From assembly GCA_020284085.1 (NCBI GenBank), contig JACEVL010000004.1, positions 695,307 to 759,306 on the forward strand: 64,000 nucleotides of DNA, given 5' to 3'. The notes below the pieces were generated by a model. It had not been told where the DNA came from, did not search any database, and worked only from the letters and a program-made list of their open reading frames with translations. This DNA is from Aporrectodea caliginosa (taxonomy: Eukaryota; Annelida; Clitellata; Crassiclitellata; Lumbricidae). Position 1 is the stretch's first letter, and the number at the start of each line of letters is the position of its first letter. The position numbers were made by a program, and so were the translations under genes. Positions 46,116-61,100 of the stretch are shown one piece after another.

Positions 46116-49100
46116 CAAACGTCTTCTGCTCTAAAGTAAATATTCTCCAACGAATAATCATAAGTTTTTTCCTCAAATGCAACGTGGACTCTCCACCGAA
46201 AATATCTTCTGCAATACAGCTCTTTTGAAATGCAAGGCAGGCTCAATTTTTGTGTCCAAATAGTATCGAGGAACTGACCCATAAATTCAGTAGTTCCAGT
46301 TCTGTCGACTTTTTCTCCTTCAGCCGATGTAATTGTATGCGCGTGTCCAAAGTCAATGAGTTTGACGTCAAATCGTCTTCGACTGTACATGATGACGTTG
46401 TCAGGCTGGATATTGAGATGGACAATTCCACGATGATGCAGAAACTGCAGTGCATCCAATACCTGCAAAAAAGACACTCAATAACTAATGGAATTTGCAT
46501 TAGGGAAGCATTAGGGGAAAATATTTGTATTTTATCCAACACAGTGACCAGATTAGGGAGAAAAGTTAAAAGTAAAAATAAAGTATGAGATTTGAAACAG
46601 TTTAAGTAAAACGAAAAACTGGTGGATGTTATGTACCAAAATGAAAATGAGACCTGCACTGTCTAGTAATCATCACCTTGACATCACTCATCATCGTCAA
46701 ACAATTTCGTTATACTATCATCATGCGTTTACTCACAATTGCCCTGCGCAATCGGTGTTGAGGCTCACTTTTAAACATCCATGGGAGTATTTATGACAGC
46801 TTTAATCTCACCCTTGCTCTGCTTTTACTCTATTTCTATTTTCATTTCAACTGCAAACCTTACTTTTACACTCATTTATCTGGTGATTATACTTTAAGTG
46901 CTTTAACTTCAAGTTTGTCTCATTTATGTGAAGCAAGTAAGTGAGCGCCTCTGATTGGTGTGCACTGCGAGAAGCGCTACATAAATTGATAGATACAATA
47001 CAATACAATAATGGGCATTATAACTATTTTGACAGTGCACCTCATTTATCTCCTAAATCAGAACACAAAGAAATTTTTAAAACACTAGAAATGAAAGTTA
47101 AAAACTGACCTGTTTAATGATGTGTGTCACCAAATATTCATCGTACTTGTTCTTCAGGGATATAGAGCGAACACAGTTCTCTCCATACAACTTCTCAAAG
47201 ACAAGATAGACAAAGTCGTCAGACAGATAGGCCTCGTACAAGCGCGTGATGTGCTCCTGGTTCACGGATTTCAGCATCTCATACTCTCGAAGACTGGCTA
47301 CTGGATTTGATGGATTGTACTCTGTAATCTTGCAGACGCGCTTGATTTTACTTCCCTCCTTTGGTTCAACATTGCGTATGACCGAAAATCGTCCCCTAAA
47401 ATATTTCATAAACGCCTTATATGCTTAACAACCTGGCATTTTAAAAAACTCTAAAATATTTATCATTGTAATTCACATATGTGCAGACTAGTTGTCTGTG
47501 ATATGTTAGGATACTGAAAATGGTCTGTGCTGTTGAAATCGTGCAGAGCCACAAATGTTCTCAAAAAGTGAACGGCACTGTGACCAATCTCGGTATCTTA
47601 AATAGGTTTCAGTGATTTACTGAAGGACAAAATCAGAGTGACATACCTCCAGATTTCTGTTCCAAATGTCAGGTACTTGGCAGGATCAGTTTCCTGCAGA
47701 TGAATCTCTCGATCCAGAATGTTAAGCTTCTTAAGTTTCTCCTCAGGAATTTCGTCCTTGGAAAGGTTTTCGGTAGACCCAAGTGGGCTGGATGTTGGCG
47801 TCTGCTCAGGTGAGGGACGGTTGGCTGCCTGGCGAGAACGCAGCAGGATGCGTTTCGTTTCCTCATCAATGTCAAGAGATGATGCTCCTGTCCAGATAAA
47901 GGATACAAAAGAATCATTAATCTAGTGGAATATGGAATATATAGGTTGGCCATCCAAAGAAACAACTATCGTAACTTAATGGCATCAACCAGGAAGAGTC
48001 ATGCAATGGAATGTTTCAGTGGGCTAGTCTTGGCTGCTGAAATCTATCTAATCAATAATGCTTGAAGTTGATTCATCTCACTTCTCTTGCTGGTGGTAAA
48101 CTAAAGAAACAATCACACAATGTTTCAGAACAGAACATATGCAGGGTTGTTTCAGAAACAAAACTTAGTGGAGTCTTGGATGGTACTTATAACGTCCTAC
48201 AAAATCATCACACAAAATAGTTGATGCCACTCATGAAACTGGCAAACTGGTTACATCTTGTCATGTCTGATACAGCAGAAGTGTGGTTTTTTGCAGCTTT
48301 ATGAAATTTTTTTCTCGTTATTATAAATTACCTCTGATACTCAAAAAAGCAGTGAATGTGCTGACCTTTCCGTTTAGTTCGCACCTCCACAGAAGCCCAA
48401 CTGTATGGACTCTGTCCAAACTTGTTGAGGGCACAGATTCTGAAGCGGTATGAGGTATCTGGTCGAACGCCTTTAACAAGTGCACACTCATCGATGCAGT
48501 ATGTTGCAGTAGTCCAGCGTTCATCACCTACAACGGCAAGTATGCTAAAAAGTGTCATAGAAAGAAATTAGTATGAGAATTTATTTTGAACCGGAAAAGA
48601 CAATGTAGCATGTAATAAGGCCAAGATTTGGGCAATCAAGAACTGCATACTTAAAATCTAAAACTTGAAGCTCTGGAAGATCACTTAGCATCATAGCTAG
48701 AACTGAGGACACTAAGAACTGGAAAGTTTGAAAACCTAGTAAGAACTTAGACTAAGAAGGACTTTTGATTGAGGAATAGAACCAACAAAAGCAAGAACTT
48801 GAAATTAGAAAAATCTAATTTCAGAGAAAGAACTAAGATCTAAGAACTGAGATTTTGAGAACTGAGAAGAACTAAGATTTTGAAGAAGACTTGAAATGAA
48901 GTTGGTTCCTTCCCTCAATCCAAAGTTTGTTTTAGTCTCAGTTCTCCAGATTTTCCAAGTTCTTAACTTTCCTCAGTTCTAACTATGATACTATGTAATA
49001 ATGTGGTGGAAATTAGAACCAGAAATAAATTAAGTATAGATTAAGACAGAGTGGTTGTTCCTACCTGGCTTGAACCAGTCAACCTTGTATGCCTGGATGT

Positions 49101-52100
49101 AGCTGTTACCATCTGTCTCTGGTTCTTCCCAAATCATGAAGGCCTCACGGTCGGATATTTTGGTCACGTGTGGTCGCCCTGGTCGGCTTGGGTGGTCTGG
49201 AAAATCAGTCAGATGCAAGTAACGTTTTAGAAATTACCCACGAATGGACTCTCATTTACCAGGTAGTTGAAAAACATTTAAGACAAAGTGAAATAGTTCA
49301 AAGATTCAGAAATACCTAGAGCCTGCACAAACTCTGACACAGTGCAAATATAAATTCCGGACTCTACTGTTTTCTTACTTGACATTCACTTAGTGAAATC
49401 AGTTAGTCAAATGCCATCTATAAGGTTCATGTCTGCTACCTGGGTTGTTGACAAACAACTGACCTAGGATGAGCACGTAATCTTAGGTGTGCCTCTTTTC
49501 TGCATTTCATGGATTTTGCCCTATTGATTAGCAAAAGAAGCCTTTGTCAACATTGAAACCTGCCTTCTTTAGCAGGACTCGAAAGCATTTCTGAGTCAAT
49601 ATTTTCATTAGTGTTATAATCAGTTATTAGACGAAAAACTATAATTGAAAAATGACAACTAATTATAAAACATGGAAAATGCCTTTACAGTTCACAAGAA
49701 GTTAATACAATCCATTTCATAAAGCTAAAAGATCATTAACCTCAAGATGACCACAATTAATGAGTGCCTACTTTCTATACCACACCCAATCCTACACCAA
49801 TGATGGCAATCGTCTTACATACCTCCACAGAGCATTCTTGCTCGGCACGTGACAGTTCCAAACTTGTTTCTTGCAACACATTTGTACACTCCAAAATCAT
49901 TGGGTTTTGTCTGCAGGACGGTCAGAGAGTGGCGGCCGTCATTAGAGCGCACAATTCGTACCCTTCCACCCTCGTTAAGTAGTTCCTCATTTCTATACCA
50001 AGAGACAATAGGCATTGGATTTCCGATGGCATGGACTTTCATTGTGCAGCTGTCTCCAACGCTGTATGCCTTGTCGTGGATTTTCTCCTTGAAAATTGGA
50101 GGAAAACCTGAACAAAAAAACTCATGCATAAATATTCAAATTCTGCAATGATTACAATAATACTTTTACAAAAATCGTTTTTATTGAAACTGTAGTTGGA
50201 AATTGATATAGTATCACTTCACACAGAGACGCATTCACTAAACATCAAGAGCAGAATGTTCATCTGTTAGGCAGAGCTCAGAAAACTAGAAAAGTCACCA
50301 TTAACATCTACTATTTCCAGACACTATTTTTAAAGCATAAAGTGCCTTTAGTGGACTGCCTGGTGCATCCATAGACAGCTGTTATCATCTAGGTTGCAGC
50401 AGCAGTTAATGTTTCTGTGTTAGTTAAGTTGGCTATGGCAGGTACCCACACAAGCACTGTAATTAGCTGGATAACTGCTGCTACTAGGTGTGAGATCCCT
50501 GTATGGCCTGTTGGATTGGAGACATGTAACAGTGTATTCATTCATTCATTCATTTAGACCCTTTATATAGCACCTCTGTAAATAACTATTCAGAGGTGCT
50601 CCAAGCCCAACCCTGGTGGAGAGGAACAGCTTTCAAGCGTGTATTGAAAGTGCATGAAGAATACATAGCTAAGACAACGTGCAGATTGAAAGCGAGTCTT
50701 TTCCACATAGATGGTCCAACCACCATATCGAAGAATTATATAGGTGATATTGCCTCTATTCCCACCAAGTCAGTACAGTGTTCGCATTGATTTGCCAAAC
50801 TTCTAACATGTAGCACTAGACAAGTTCTTGTATCGCATGTTAACGAGTTTCGTATGTGAAAAGGTAGCATCAGGAGACATGGTCACTGCTGCACATTCAG
50901 TGGATTCATGCATAAATGGGTCACGCACAAACGAAACTGCACTCTAGCTAGTTAGTTTGATGATTATTAATAACAAACCATGTAGCTTAGCCACTGATGA
51001 TTATTGTTATAATAACTCATACCATTATTTCTTTCATTAGGTTTATTACATATCATGGATACCTGATTCTTTCTGGTAGATATCTTTCATTTGCCAGATG
51101 TTGCGATGTGAAGCCAGAGATCCGATGGGTATCTTGTCTTCCATTTCCAGCTCCTTTTCCAAGTCCCTAGGGTCTCGGCGCTCCTTCATCGAGGACCTCA
51201 GGCTACTCGGGATAGTACTTGTTCGGCGGTACTTGGCCAATCGGACCGAAAGCCCTGTGTCCTTTGATGGGAAGAGGTGCGTCTCTGGACCCGTCTGGTA
51301 ATTTGTGGAATATTCATACCATGTATTTTCGTCTTCGTATTCTCTTCCCCATTCAGACGATGACTCTGATCCCACTGATGAAGCCATCCCAGATAGAAAA
51401 GTTGGTGGACCAATCGCCTGCGGTCATGTAATCAGACATCCATGTATCAGAGCTGTTGTGTTACTAATAGCAGTTGGGAAGCTCATCAACAGACAGTCAT
51501 AGAACGCAAAGGAATGCTAAGTACAAAGGACAGTGCCAAGTACAAAGGAACAGCACATGATAGCACAATCCTTTGCACTTAGCAAAGTGCTAAGTGCAAA
51601 GGACCGTGCTAAGTAGAAAGGACCATGCTAAGTGCAAAGGACCATGCTACGTGCAAAGGACCGTGCTAAGTGCAAAGGACCGTGCTAAGTGCAAAGGACC
51701 ATGTTAAGTGCAAAAGACATGCTAAGGCAACTTCTGTTACAGCACACTGATTGCTAAAGGAAAATATTAGTGCCCTGTATTAACAACATCTAATGTGGTG
51801 ATTTAGCACTAGCATCAAATCAAAAGATTTTGGCTACAATAGTAGTAAATTTTGCTTTTACTTAATTGTTCCTACATTGTGACGTAGGGAAATAACAAAA
51901 AAAATGACAAAAGCATATGAAAGCAATGATACAACCCATTTTCCTATGCCGATCAGAATGTTGGACAGTGTGAAAGTAAGATGAGAGAAGAATCAATCCT
52001 CACAGCAGAAATGTGGAAAATTGCATGGAATTCCAAGACTACAGATAATTAGAAATGATGACGTATGACAGTTCCTTAATGTTCAAACAACTATGCTGTA

Positions 52101-55100
52101 CAAGATCATTCAGCAAAGTCTCAGATGGTTTGGCCATGTTTGAAAGAAGGTCATCTGATTGAATTTTACACAATGGACTACAAGCAACATTCAGAGGGAA
52201 AAGGAACACAGGAAGACCAAGAATGCACTAAATAGACAATATACACGAAGATTTAGTAAGACATGGACTAAACACGAGAGGAGCACTGGACTTGACACAT
52301 GACTGTAACAAATGCAAATCATTTATTCTCACCTACTGCCACCTAGTGGCTGGTGTCAGGAACTGATCACTATGATTGTTAATTGGACCTGAACTTACTT
52401 GTCTACCAATTTGTTTACATTGAATGCCTGTGAATGATCTGGTTCTTGCAACTTCGCTCTCTTTGGCCACTAAAGAAATCTCAACACTGAGATTCCTTGC
52501 AGAAAGTCAGTCCACACAGTAAAGCAGCCTATGATGGCTAATCTAACATTTTTACATCAATGTATCACATTTCACGACATTAGCCTAATGCTTAATAATG
52601 GTAAACGAGTTGTAGAGACCTGCAACATTCCAGCGGCTCCAGCTTCCATATGAACAGATCCAGCATCACTGTGGTGTTCATCGTCATCAACTCCCGGAAG
52701 ACACAAGATTGGGACGCTGATGGGTGCACCCATCTGAGGAGCAGCTGTTGTCTCCATCATGTATGAAGCGAGCAGTTTTGGTTCAACTACAGTCTTCACA
52801 ATTGAAAGACCACGCTACTCACAGAAAAAACCACAAACACGATTTTTCTGGCTGGTGTTATGAACTCTTAAAAAGCAGCTTTCATTAGTAACATCTATGA
52901 TGCGGGTGTCCAATGCACAAGGCATCAACCGATAGCACACCAAACCAAATAAACTACTAATCATACACAGTAAACATGCCGGAAGTGAATTGGCCATTGA
53001 AAGAAGAGTTCATTTCATTCTTAATGGCACATTGAAAGAATTAAAAATTCCAATGAGTTGTTCCATTGGCTGCTCCATTAATATACTTTACTAAATACTT
53101 ATGGTGTTTGCAAAACCCCATGTATGGAAAATACTAGTATGCACAAACAAAGACTCAAGTACCATAACTGCCAAATGTTTCAGATACTGCACAGGCACCA
53201 AAATCTGCTTACCATTGGCTACAAGCCAATACCTTGTGTGTCAAAAAGTGTTTTGTCTCAAAAGCTGTTAATGAATGCTTATGGGATAATCGTTTAGTGC
53301 TAAGGACTAGCAGAATTCCAAAAGTAACTATCATTCAACCATGTAACAGTTCCAAAAGTCTGTCTAGATGCCAGAGAACAGCTCTGGAAATTTATGTCTT
53401 TGTCAGATAAGTCAACAGTCCTCTTTGGTATCAGTCAACAGAATTAAAACGTACAGAGGTCATTTTAAGGGCTCTACATAAATTCATCTATTGCTACACT
53501 GTAATCGATATGTTTCACTCTACATTACCTCCCACTTCCTTCGGAACATGTACTGGCGATGTCGATCCAAGCTGATGCGGTTTCCAAGTCCTCGGTGATT
53601 GGCCAGATCAATGAACGGATGTTCAATTGCTTGAGTGGCTGTCATGCGTTTCCTATCAGAACACGAATACAGTAGAGTAGTCCAATGTAATTTACTCTTG
53701 AAACTTATTGGCACTAGACATTACGGTTCTGATGATACAAACAAATCAATTCAGTTCCAGGCCAGTCCAGTCATACAAAGAGGCAACCTATAAGTCCAAG
53801 ATCAGAAGAATTATTATGGTACAAGAGGCTCTGAGGCAGCCTATAACAAGTAAGATGGATATGTGCAGTCTTTATTAACTTTAACATTAACAATAACAGT
53901 ACACATAGTCCTCTTAGCATCAATAAAATCAATCAACAGAATTAAAATGTACATAGGCCTTTTTAAGGGTTCTACATAAATTCATCTATTGCTAAAACTA
54001 CAATCAATAAGTTTCATTACTGCCGTTCAGCTTATTGAACAGCCACGTGGTATTAACACTTTATCTGATGAAATGGTAAAACATAGAAACAAAATAAAAG
54101 CACCTAAAAGGTAAAGATGCTTACCTTGGATCAACTTCTAGCAGCCGGTCGATAAAGTCCTTTGCTTCGGCTGAAATGTCGGCAAATGCTTCGCTGTCAA
54201 ACTCCCATTTTCCGTCCTGGACCTGAAGCAGCGTGTCTTTAGGGCAGCCCTTGTGGAATGGCGAAATTCCGCTCAGTCTAAAGGAATAACAACCAGTTTA
54301 TATGCAACAGAATTCAACAGAATTCAACCTCTGTGTTTCTTCTCTTTAGGAGGCTATTCCTTGTTTGGTAAATGTGTCATAATACACATTATGCTGGTTT
54401 TAGTATCTAAATTAGTAGTAGACTTACATAGTATCTAACAAAGAAAATAAATAATGAACAACCCTAAACACAAGAAGGGCAATTCCTAAAGCAAGCCCTG
54501 AGGAAGGCATTGGTATGCAGTATGCGTTGTTAGTGACTTCATTTTCTTAGTCTTAAGTATCGCAAACCATAAAATGAACCCCTATACTGGACTTAATAGT
54601 ATCTGTTATAATCACATAACTATAGACCATATCACCAACATTAACTCTCTCACTTGACAATCCTACTTTGCCTGACTAAATGATAAAATATACAAAAACA
54701 AAAGACTTATGACATCAATTGTCAAGATAATGATGAAGATCATGATTATGTTGATGGTGGTAATGAAGATGATGATGATATAAATCCAATAAATAATTAA
54801 TTAATAGATAAGTAATTCAAATTCTAATCAATACAATGAAAATTCGTCATCTTTGTCCTGACCGAAATAAACTCCACAATTACTAACAAAATATAGGCGA
54901 TGACGCCAACGCTCCAGAGGTCAGCGGCTGGTGTGACCGATTCCTCCCTGGCCACTTCAGGAGCACAGAACTCGGGCGTTCCATATTTGACCATCATTCT
55001 GCGAGTAGGGTTGAAGTGTCGGGCAAAACCAAAGTCAATGACCTTAACTTCATCAGAAGATGGACTTGCAAGCAGAAGGTTTTCAGGCTACAAAGAAATT

Positions 55101-58100
55101 AAATCAGCCATTCAGCCACTTAGCAAACTGGAGAATCTGATAATTGATTATAGCACATGGCCAAGAGAAACATTGTTGTATGCATCATCATTGAGCAGTG
55201 AGGGGATCCATTTAGTATGGTGATCTATTCAGTATGGTGATCAATTCAGTATGGCGATCAATTCAGTATGGTGATCAATTCAGTATGATCTATTCAGTAA
55301 GGTGATCAATTCAGTGTGATCAATTCAGTATGGTGATCTATTCAGTATGGCTATCAATTCAGTATGGCAATCTATTCAGTATAATGATCCATTCAGTATG
55401 GCGATCTATTCAGTATGGCTATCAATTCAGTATGGCAATCTATTCAGTATAATGATCCATTCAGTATGGCGATCTATTCAGTATGGTGATCTATTCAGTA
55501 GTACACTGGGTCTTTATAATCTGTTGATTGAGGGTACAAGGCTGTTAACCTGACTCCATGTAATGACCCTGGATAAGGTCTTAGTAATACACTTGTCTCC
55601 GATTACCTCAGAACCAGATTTACACACCTTAGACGTGCAATACGTGCAACTGATAAATAAATAAAAAGTGCAAAATCACCTTCAACCTTATTATAATTAC
55701 AAACTTTTTAATGCGAACAAAGTCACATAGAAATGCGAATCTGAGGCAATTGTAGCAAAAGCGATCACGAGTGTCCCAAAAACTGGTGTGATCAATATCT
55801 CGACTTCAACATCTGTAAGCGCTAAATCATCATCAAACCAACTTCCAGAGTCCTGGTTGTGGGTCAGCACTGAATAAGCTTTGAAAGAGAAAGTCAGTGG
55901 CTTGCTTCTTCTTGACCAGATGAAGGTCAGCGGAAGCCCTGAAGGAGCACTGAACTGTCTACAAACCCTGAGATCAAGGTGAATGACGTTCTTGGAGTGC
56001 ATGTACTCGACAGCCAGCAGCAACTGACGCAAGTAGAAGGCAGCCTCACTCTCTCGGAATGCATCTTCGGCCACCAGCTTTGAAAGCAGATCACCTCCAG
56101 TCACACTAGAACAAGTGAAAACCGTATTTAAACAATATTGAATAAAACACTTTGCTATTAATAAAAATATAGTTAATATGTAACAAATTATCTGCAAATG
56201 AACCAAAAGCCAGCACCCGTGACCACGACTAGTTGGTGCACTTGGCCTGTAACGCGGAGAGCAGGTTCGACCGTTCGAGCCTCGCTGGAGGGAGTAACTG
56301 TATAGGGAACATGAGCAAATCCTTCACTCACAATTGCTCTGCGCCATCGATGTTGAGGCTCACTTTTAAACTTCCATGGGCTTATTTATGACTGCTGTAA
56401 TCTCACCCTTGTGCTGCTTTTACTTTATTTTCATTTTCATTTCAATTGCAAACCTTACTTTTACACTCATTTATCATGTGATTTCACTTCAATTGTTTAA
56501 CTTAAAGTTTCCCTTTACTTTGTCTATTTTATGTTAGTTCAGTGCTCTTGATATTTGTTTGACTACATATCTTTAATATTTATGCATACTTTATACATTT
56601 CCATCATACTCTTTATGTTCATTTTATTCATATTTCAAACTAAAAATTACTCCTGCTTTAAAATATTTATCCTGCTACCTATTTTACAGATGCTTTACAT
56701 TACTTTCACCTTTACCCTACAAGGCCTACATTTACTTTTCAAATACTCTCACTCATTTTACTTTTGTCAAACACTGAATCTCTTACATCTCCATTACGAT
56801 GGCAAGACGCTTTTTGTCCTCATATCCATCGACGACCTGAACAATATTGTTGTGGTAAAGTAGTGACATCATTTCCAATTCCTGTGACAGTTCATCCTTC
56901 AGTGTGATGTCATTGTAACGCAGGAACTTGGTGGCGTATTGGTTCCCTGAATTTTTATCGATGACTCTTCGTACTATACCAGCAGATCCTCTGAAAATTA
57001 AACGTGTTCAGAGAATTTCATAGAATTTAGATAATTTCAAAACAAAGGCAATATAACAATTTGGCAAAGGTATCTGTACATATGTACGTACACAGACACT
57101 AATACAGAATCTTTTAAGTAATAGCACAATAGCACTGACTATACTAAGTGGTGATAAAGTTAATTAAGAACAAAATGTTCACCAGACAAATAGAAAAGTC
57201 ACTACTGGTTGGATCACCCACATGCACAGAGCCCAACCAACGTAAATCAGTTTCTGGAAATTGCTTGTTTATTACATGCCAGTTTCAAAGGACGTCCTCA
57301 GATCATTAATGTTAATTCGCGTAAAGATGTTCATGTTTCGTCTTCAGTCGATGCCAAGTGCAACAGAAAGAACTAGAAAAGGTTAGAACAGCTGGGTTTC
57401 TTCTGATATTTCATTTATCTCAAATGGCTTAGCATTTCAGACAAGATTTAAAAATAAAAAATAAATGAAACCTAACCTTCCAATTTCATCAATTACATGA
57501 AAATATTCCTCAACGGCAACTGAGTTGAACTTAATGTCTCTCCATAAGCCAGCCTTCTCTGTTTAGACACAGAAAAGCAACATGTTTATAAATAGAACAG
57601 CTTAGATCAGTTTAAAATATGGTTAATTGAAACAGTAATTACGACGACAATTTATATAGCTTATATTTGAATAATAATGCCTTCTACCTATACTTCTAAG
57701 TTCTAAAGTTTATCGCCCACCAAAATTATTACAAACTCATACATATTGTTGTAAATTACTTATTAAAAAATGAAAAATGAAAAAATAAATCAGTAAAGGA
57801 ATTTGCTGATGAAAATGAGAAGTAGATATTATTAAGAACTCAGCTTTCATTACTAACATCTATGACGCAGGTGTCCAATGCACAAGGCATCAACCGATGG
57901 CACACCAACTCAAAACACACTTTATTAAAACATACTCATACACAGTAAACATGCCGGAAGTGAATTGATCATTGAAAGAAGAGTTTATTTCATTCTTGAT
58001 GGCACCAATCGCACAAATTGTGCACAATAACCAACACAAATTTCTAACATAAAGTCCTAACAGCTGTGCAACACTGTCATTGTTAACTGTAAATAGCCTA

Positions 58101-61100
58101 ACGTAGGCCTAATACTGCACAGGCCATTGCCATAAAAGTCTGTGGAATTCATACTCTGAACAAAAACCAAAATCCTAATAAAGGATGAGATGTAGATACC
58201 TGTGATTTTAACATTTGCAGTGCAGTATACTTTTCCAGCAACGTTTTCCGCAATGCACTCGTAGATGCCTTCATCCATATGGATCGAGTTCTGAATGCTG
58301 AGCGTCCAGTGATCAAACTCCTCTCGAGCAACTCGGATGCGGTGAGACCCTGCAATCGGTCGCCAGTCCTTCTTAAAGGAAACCGTCGGATAAGGTATTC
58401 CATGTACGCGACACTCCAGTTTTCCATTGCTGTGGAGGTGGAAAACTTGATCTTTCATAGGTTCAAGGAAAGTTGGAGGATCTGAAACAAGCAAACAGCA
58501 TAATCAAACAGCCCCTCTCCATAATTTTGCAGTAGCTTCAGTTTAACAACACTGAATGATAACAAGATCATTAGCGTCGTCCTCCTCCTTCACCCAGGCT
58601 TGGGACTGGCACTGCCAAAGTATGAGCAGCAGCGAAATTTTATACAATTTTACCTTGAGATTCATGGGATTTCTAAGGCAAAACATCAAAATAATTTTTG
58701 TAAACTTTCGAATAATTGGACAACAGAGATATGTTCCTAGAAATTAACACCCAGATTGACCACCAAAATAGACACTCCAGTGTCAGATAAGGCTGCATTC
58801 AAAACCACTCCCAAATATTCATGAAGAAGTGATTACAGTGGACATTTGAGACATGCATTTTGTTCTGGTCATATTATTACAATATTTTAACACTTTTCCT
58901 AGAGGCAGTTTTTTCCAGAAACTGAAACTGGTACAGTATGGCACAAAACATGAAAAACAAAATAGCCAATGACCTAATGTAATAAAATATAAATGATAAC
59001 ATAAGATATCAGAGAATGAGACAAAACTAAGGCAGATAAGGCAAACTTCACCTGACATGTCCATTTTGATGATGCGTGTATCAATTCCAAACTGGTTTTC
59101 AATGTGCGCTTTGTAGTCGCCAACATCTGACCATGAGAAGTTCGCGATCTGAAGAACCAGTTCACCCGCATCAGACAGACTGCTCGTGAATTTTTCACCC
59201 AAATCGATTCTGAAAACAAAGAAATGTGAATAACATATAACCCATATTTATAATTCATAGATCTAGGCATTCACTGTGTCATTAGTTCAAATTAATACAC
59301 AGCACCTGAAACAGGCTATCTAGTTTTTAAATGAAAACTGAATAATAAACATGCTATACCATTGCATTTTGTGTGAAATTAGTTTCTCACAAAACATTTC
59401 ATAGCAATGCTCTCTTTCAATCATCCAATAGCGATAAAGAAATCTTACTCTTCTTTTCCTGATCACCTCTTTGATTGCAATCTGCTATCAAAACATCTCC
59501 AACATAAACTTTATCTCTTAGAAACCTGGGCACTTACTGAACATTGTGGTAGTACCAAATGACCTTTGGCTCTGGATAGGCACGTAATCGTAGTATTAGT
59601 TTTGAAGGCTGCCCTTCCACACCGTACTGAATTTCATCGGCTTCACCAAGAAATTCTGGCAAAATTTCTATAAAAACACAAAGGAAATGAGGCAAAGAAA
59701 CACAGCTGATCTCACAATAACCATATAAATAATTCGTCATCTTACTCATTTTCATTCCTGCTTATAAGTAATAATTTATTTTGCTTTAAGCACAACCATG
59801 TAAAACTTTTCTGTGGTATGTCTCCTTTTAAGTCTGATTTTCCTGCCAGATTAAGCTTGCATTTGCATTTATAAGCACCAAGCTAAGCTATGGAGCTAAA
59901 TAACCTCCTACCAAATTTTGTGCAATTACGGTATAATCTTTCTTTTTACCTTTGTTCCTTCATTCCAATTTCCCACCTATATCAAAATTACTCCATCAAA
60001 TTCTTCCATCTCACCTGGTCCTGCATCAGTGTAATATGGGCATTTCCTGCATTTCCATGATCCGTTGCCTTCTGTCTCACTTCTTATCCCACAGAAATAA
60101 TCCAATGTCCCAACTGCTATACTCTCTTCCCCATGCTAATTCTATTACCTGCAGATATCCATTGAAATCCTGGCCCAAGACTTCTGTTGTTACACTTATT
60201 GAGGTACAGTAACATAAAAGTTCATTTGCTACATGGTGCTCGATAGTGTAGTGGTCAGAATGCTAGACTGTCAATCGATAGGTCGGGGTTCAAATCGCCC
60301 ACTAGGGCAGAAATTTTGTTTCAGATTTCTGCTCCACCTGCACCCCAACCATCTCAGCTGTAATGAGTGGGAAGATGAGATGGCAAGGGAGAGGACTGGC
60401 CACCAGCCCTCATATGCCGAGGCTAAGAAAAGGAAGTTGCTAACACTTCAATACCATGGCTGCTTCAAGGCTAGCTTAATTAAGGAAGTACTCTTCTTCT
60501 TCTTGTAGTAAGAACTTGAAGTTACAATTCAACCAAGCAAACAGATTTTTTTAAAATTTGTGACACAAGTTTTCTCTAGTAGCTTTCAGAGCTCGACAGC
60601 AAATTATACTTTACTTGTAAATAACAAAAAGATTAAGAATACTAGAAGAAAGTCTTAGACTAGACCCTAATCCCAAGACTAGGATAGCTCTCAGTAGGTG
60701 TGCCTTTTCAGCGGCTGGCCCTTGCCTTTGGCAGGAGTTCGTTCTGCTGCTCTGCAAAGTCTAGTCTGGTCCAGGTCTCAACTAAAAACTCATCTTTTCC
60801 TGGACTCATTTTCTCTGCAGGCTGCTTCCACATCATCTCGAACTCCCTTTCTTGGTTTTCGACCAAACTTACCCTGGAATTTTGCACAACAATTTTGCAT
60901 AGTAGCAACCACTGGCTGTGCTCTGAACATTATGACATTGGCACAATAGAAGTTCATAGATTAGATTAGATATTATGTCACCACTTCAGCCAACCGAGGA
61001 TTAAAAACAAATTCATACTCAGGTGTTCAGGAACTCGTCTTGTTGGAACATGAGCCACTTCTTTCTTTTCTTTTTTCTTCCGCTCACCGACATCTTCTTT

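Noticed and set aside
55205..55502. CRISPR array
   Set aside because: The units are contiguous tandem repeats without unique spacers, and the DNA is clearly eukaryotic.
60236..60308. A functional tRNA-Asp gene
   Set aside because: A- and B-box-like sequences and a GTC-like anticodon are present, but the acceptor stem does not pair and a SINE body follows, so it is called a tRNA-derived SINE.
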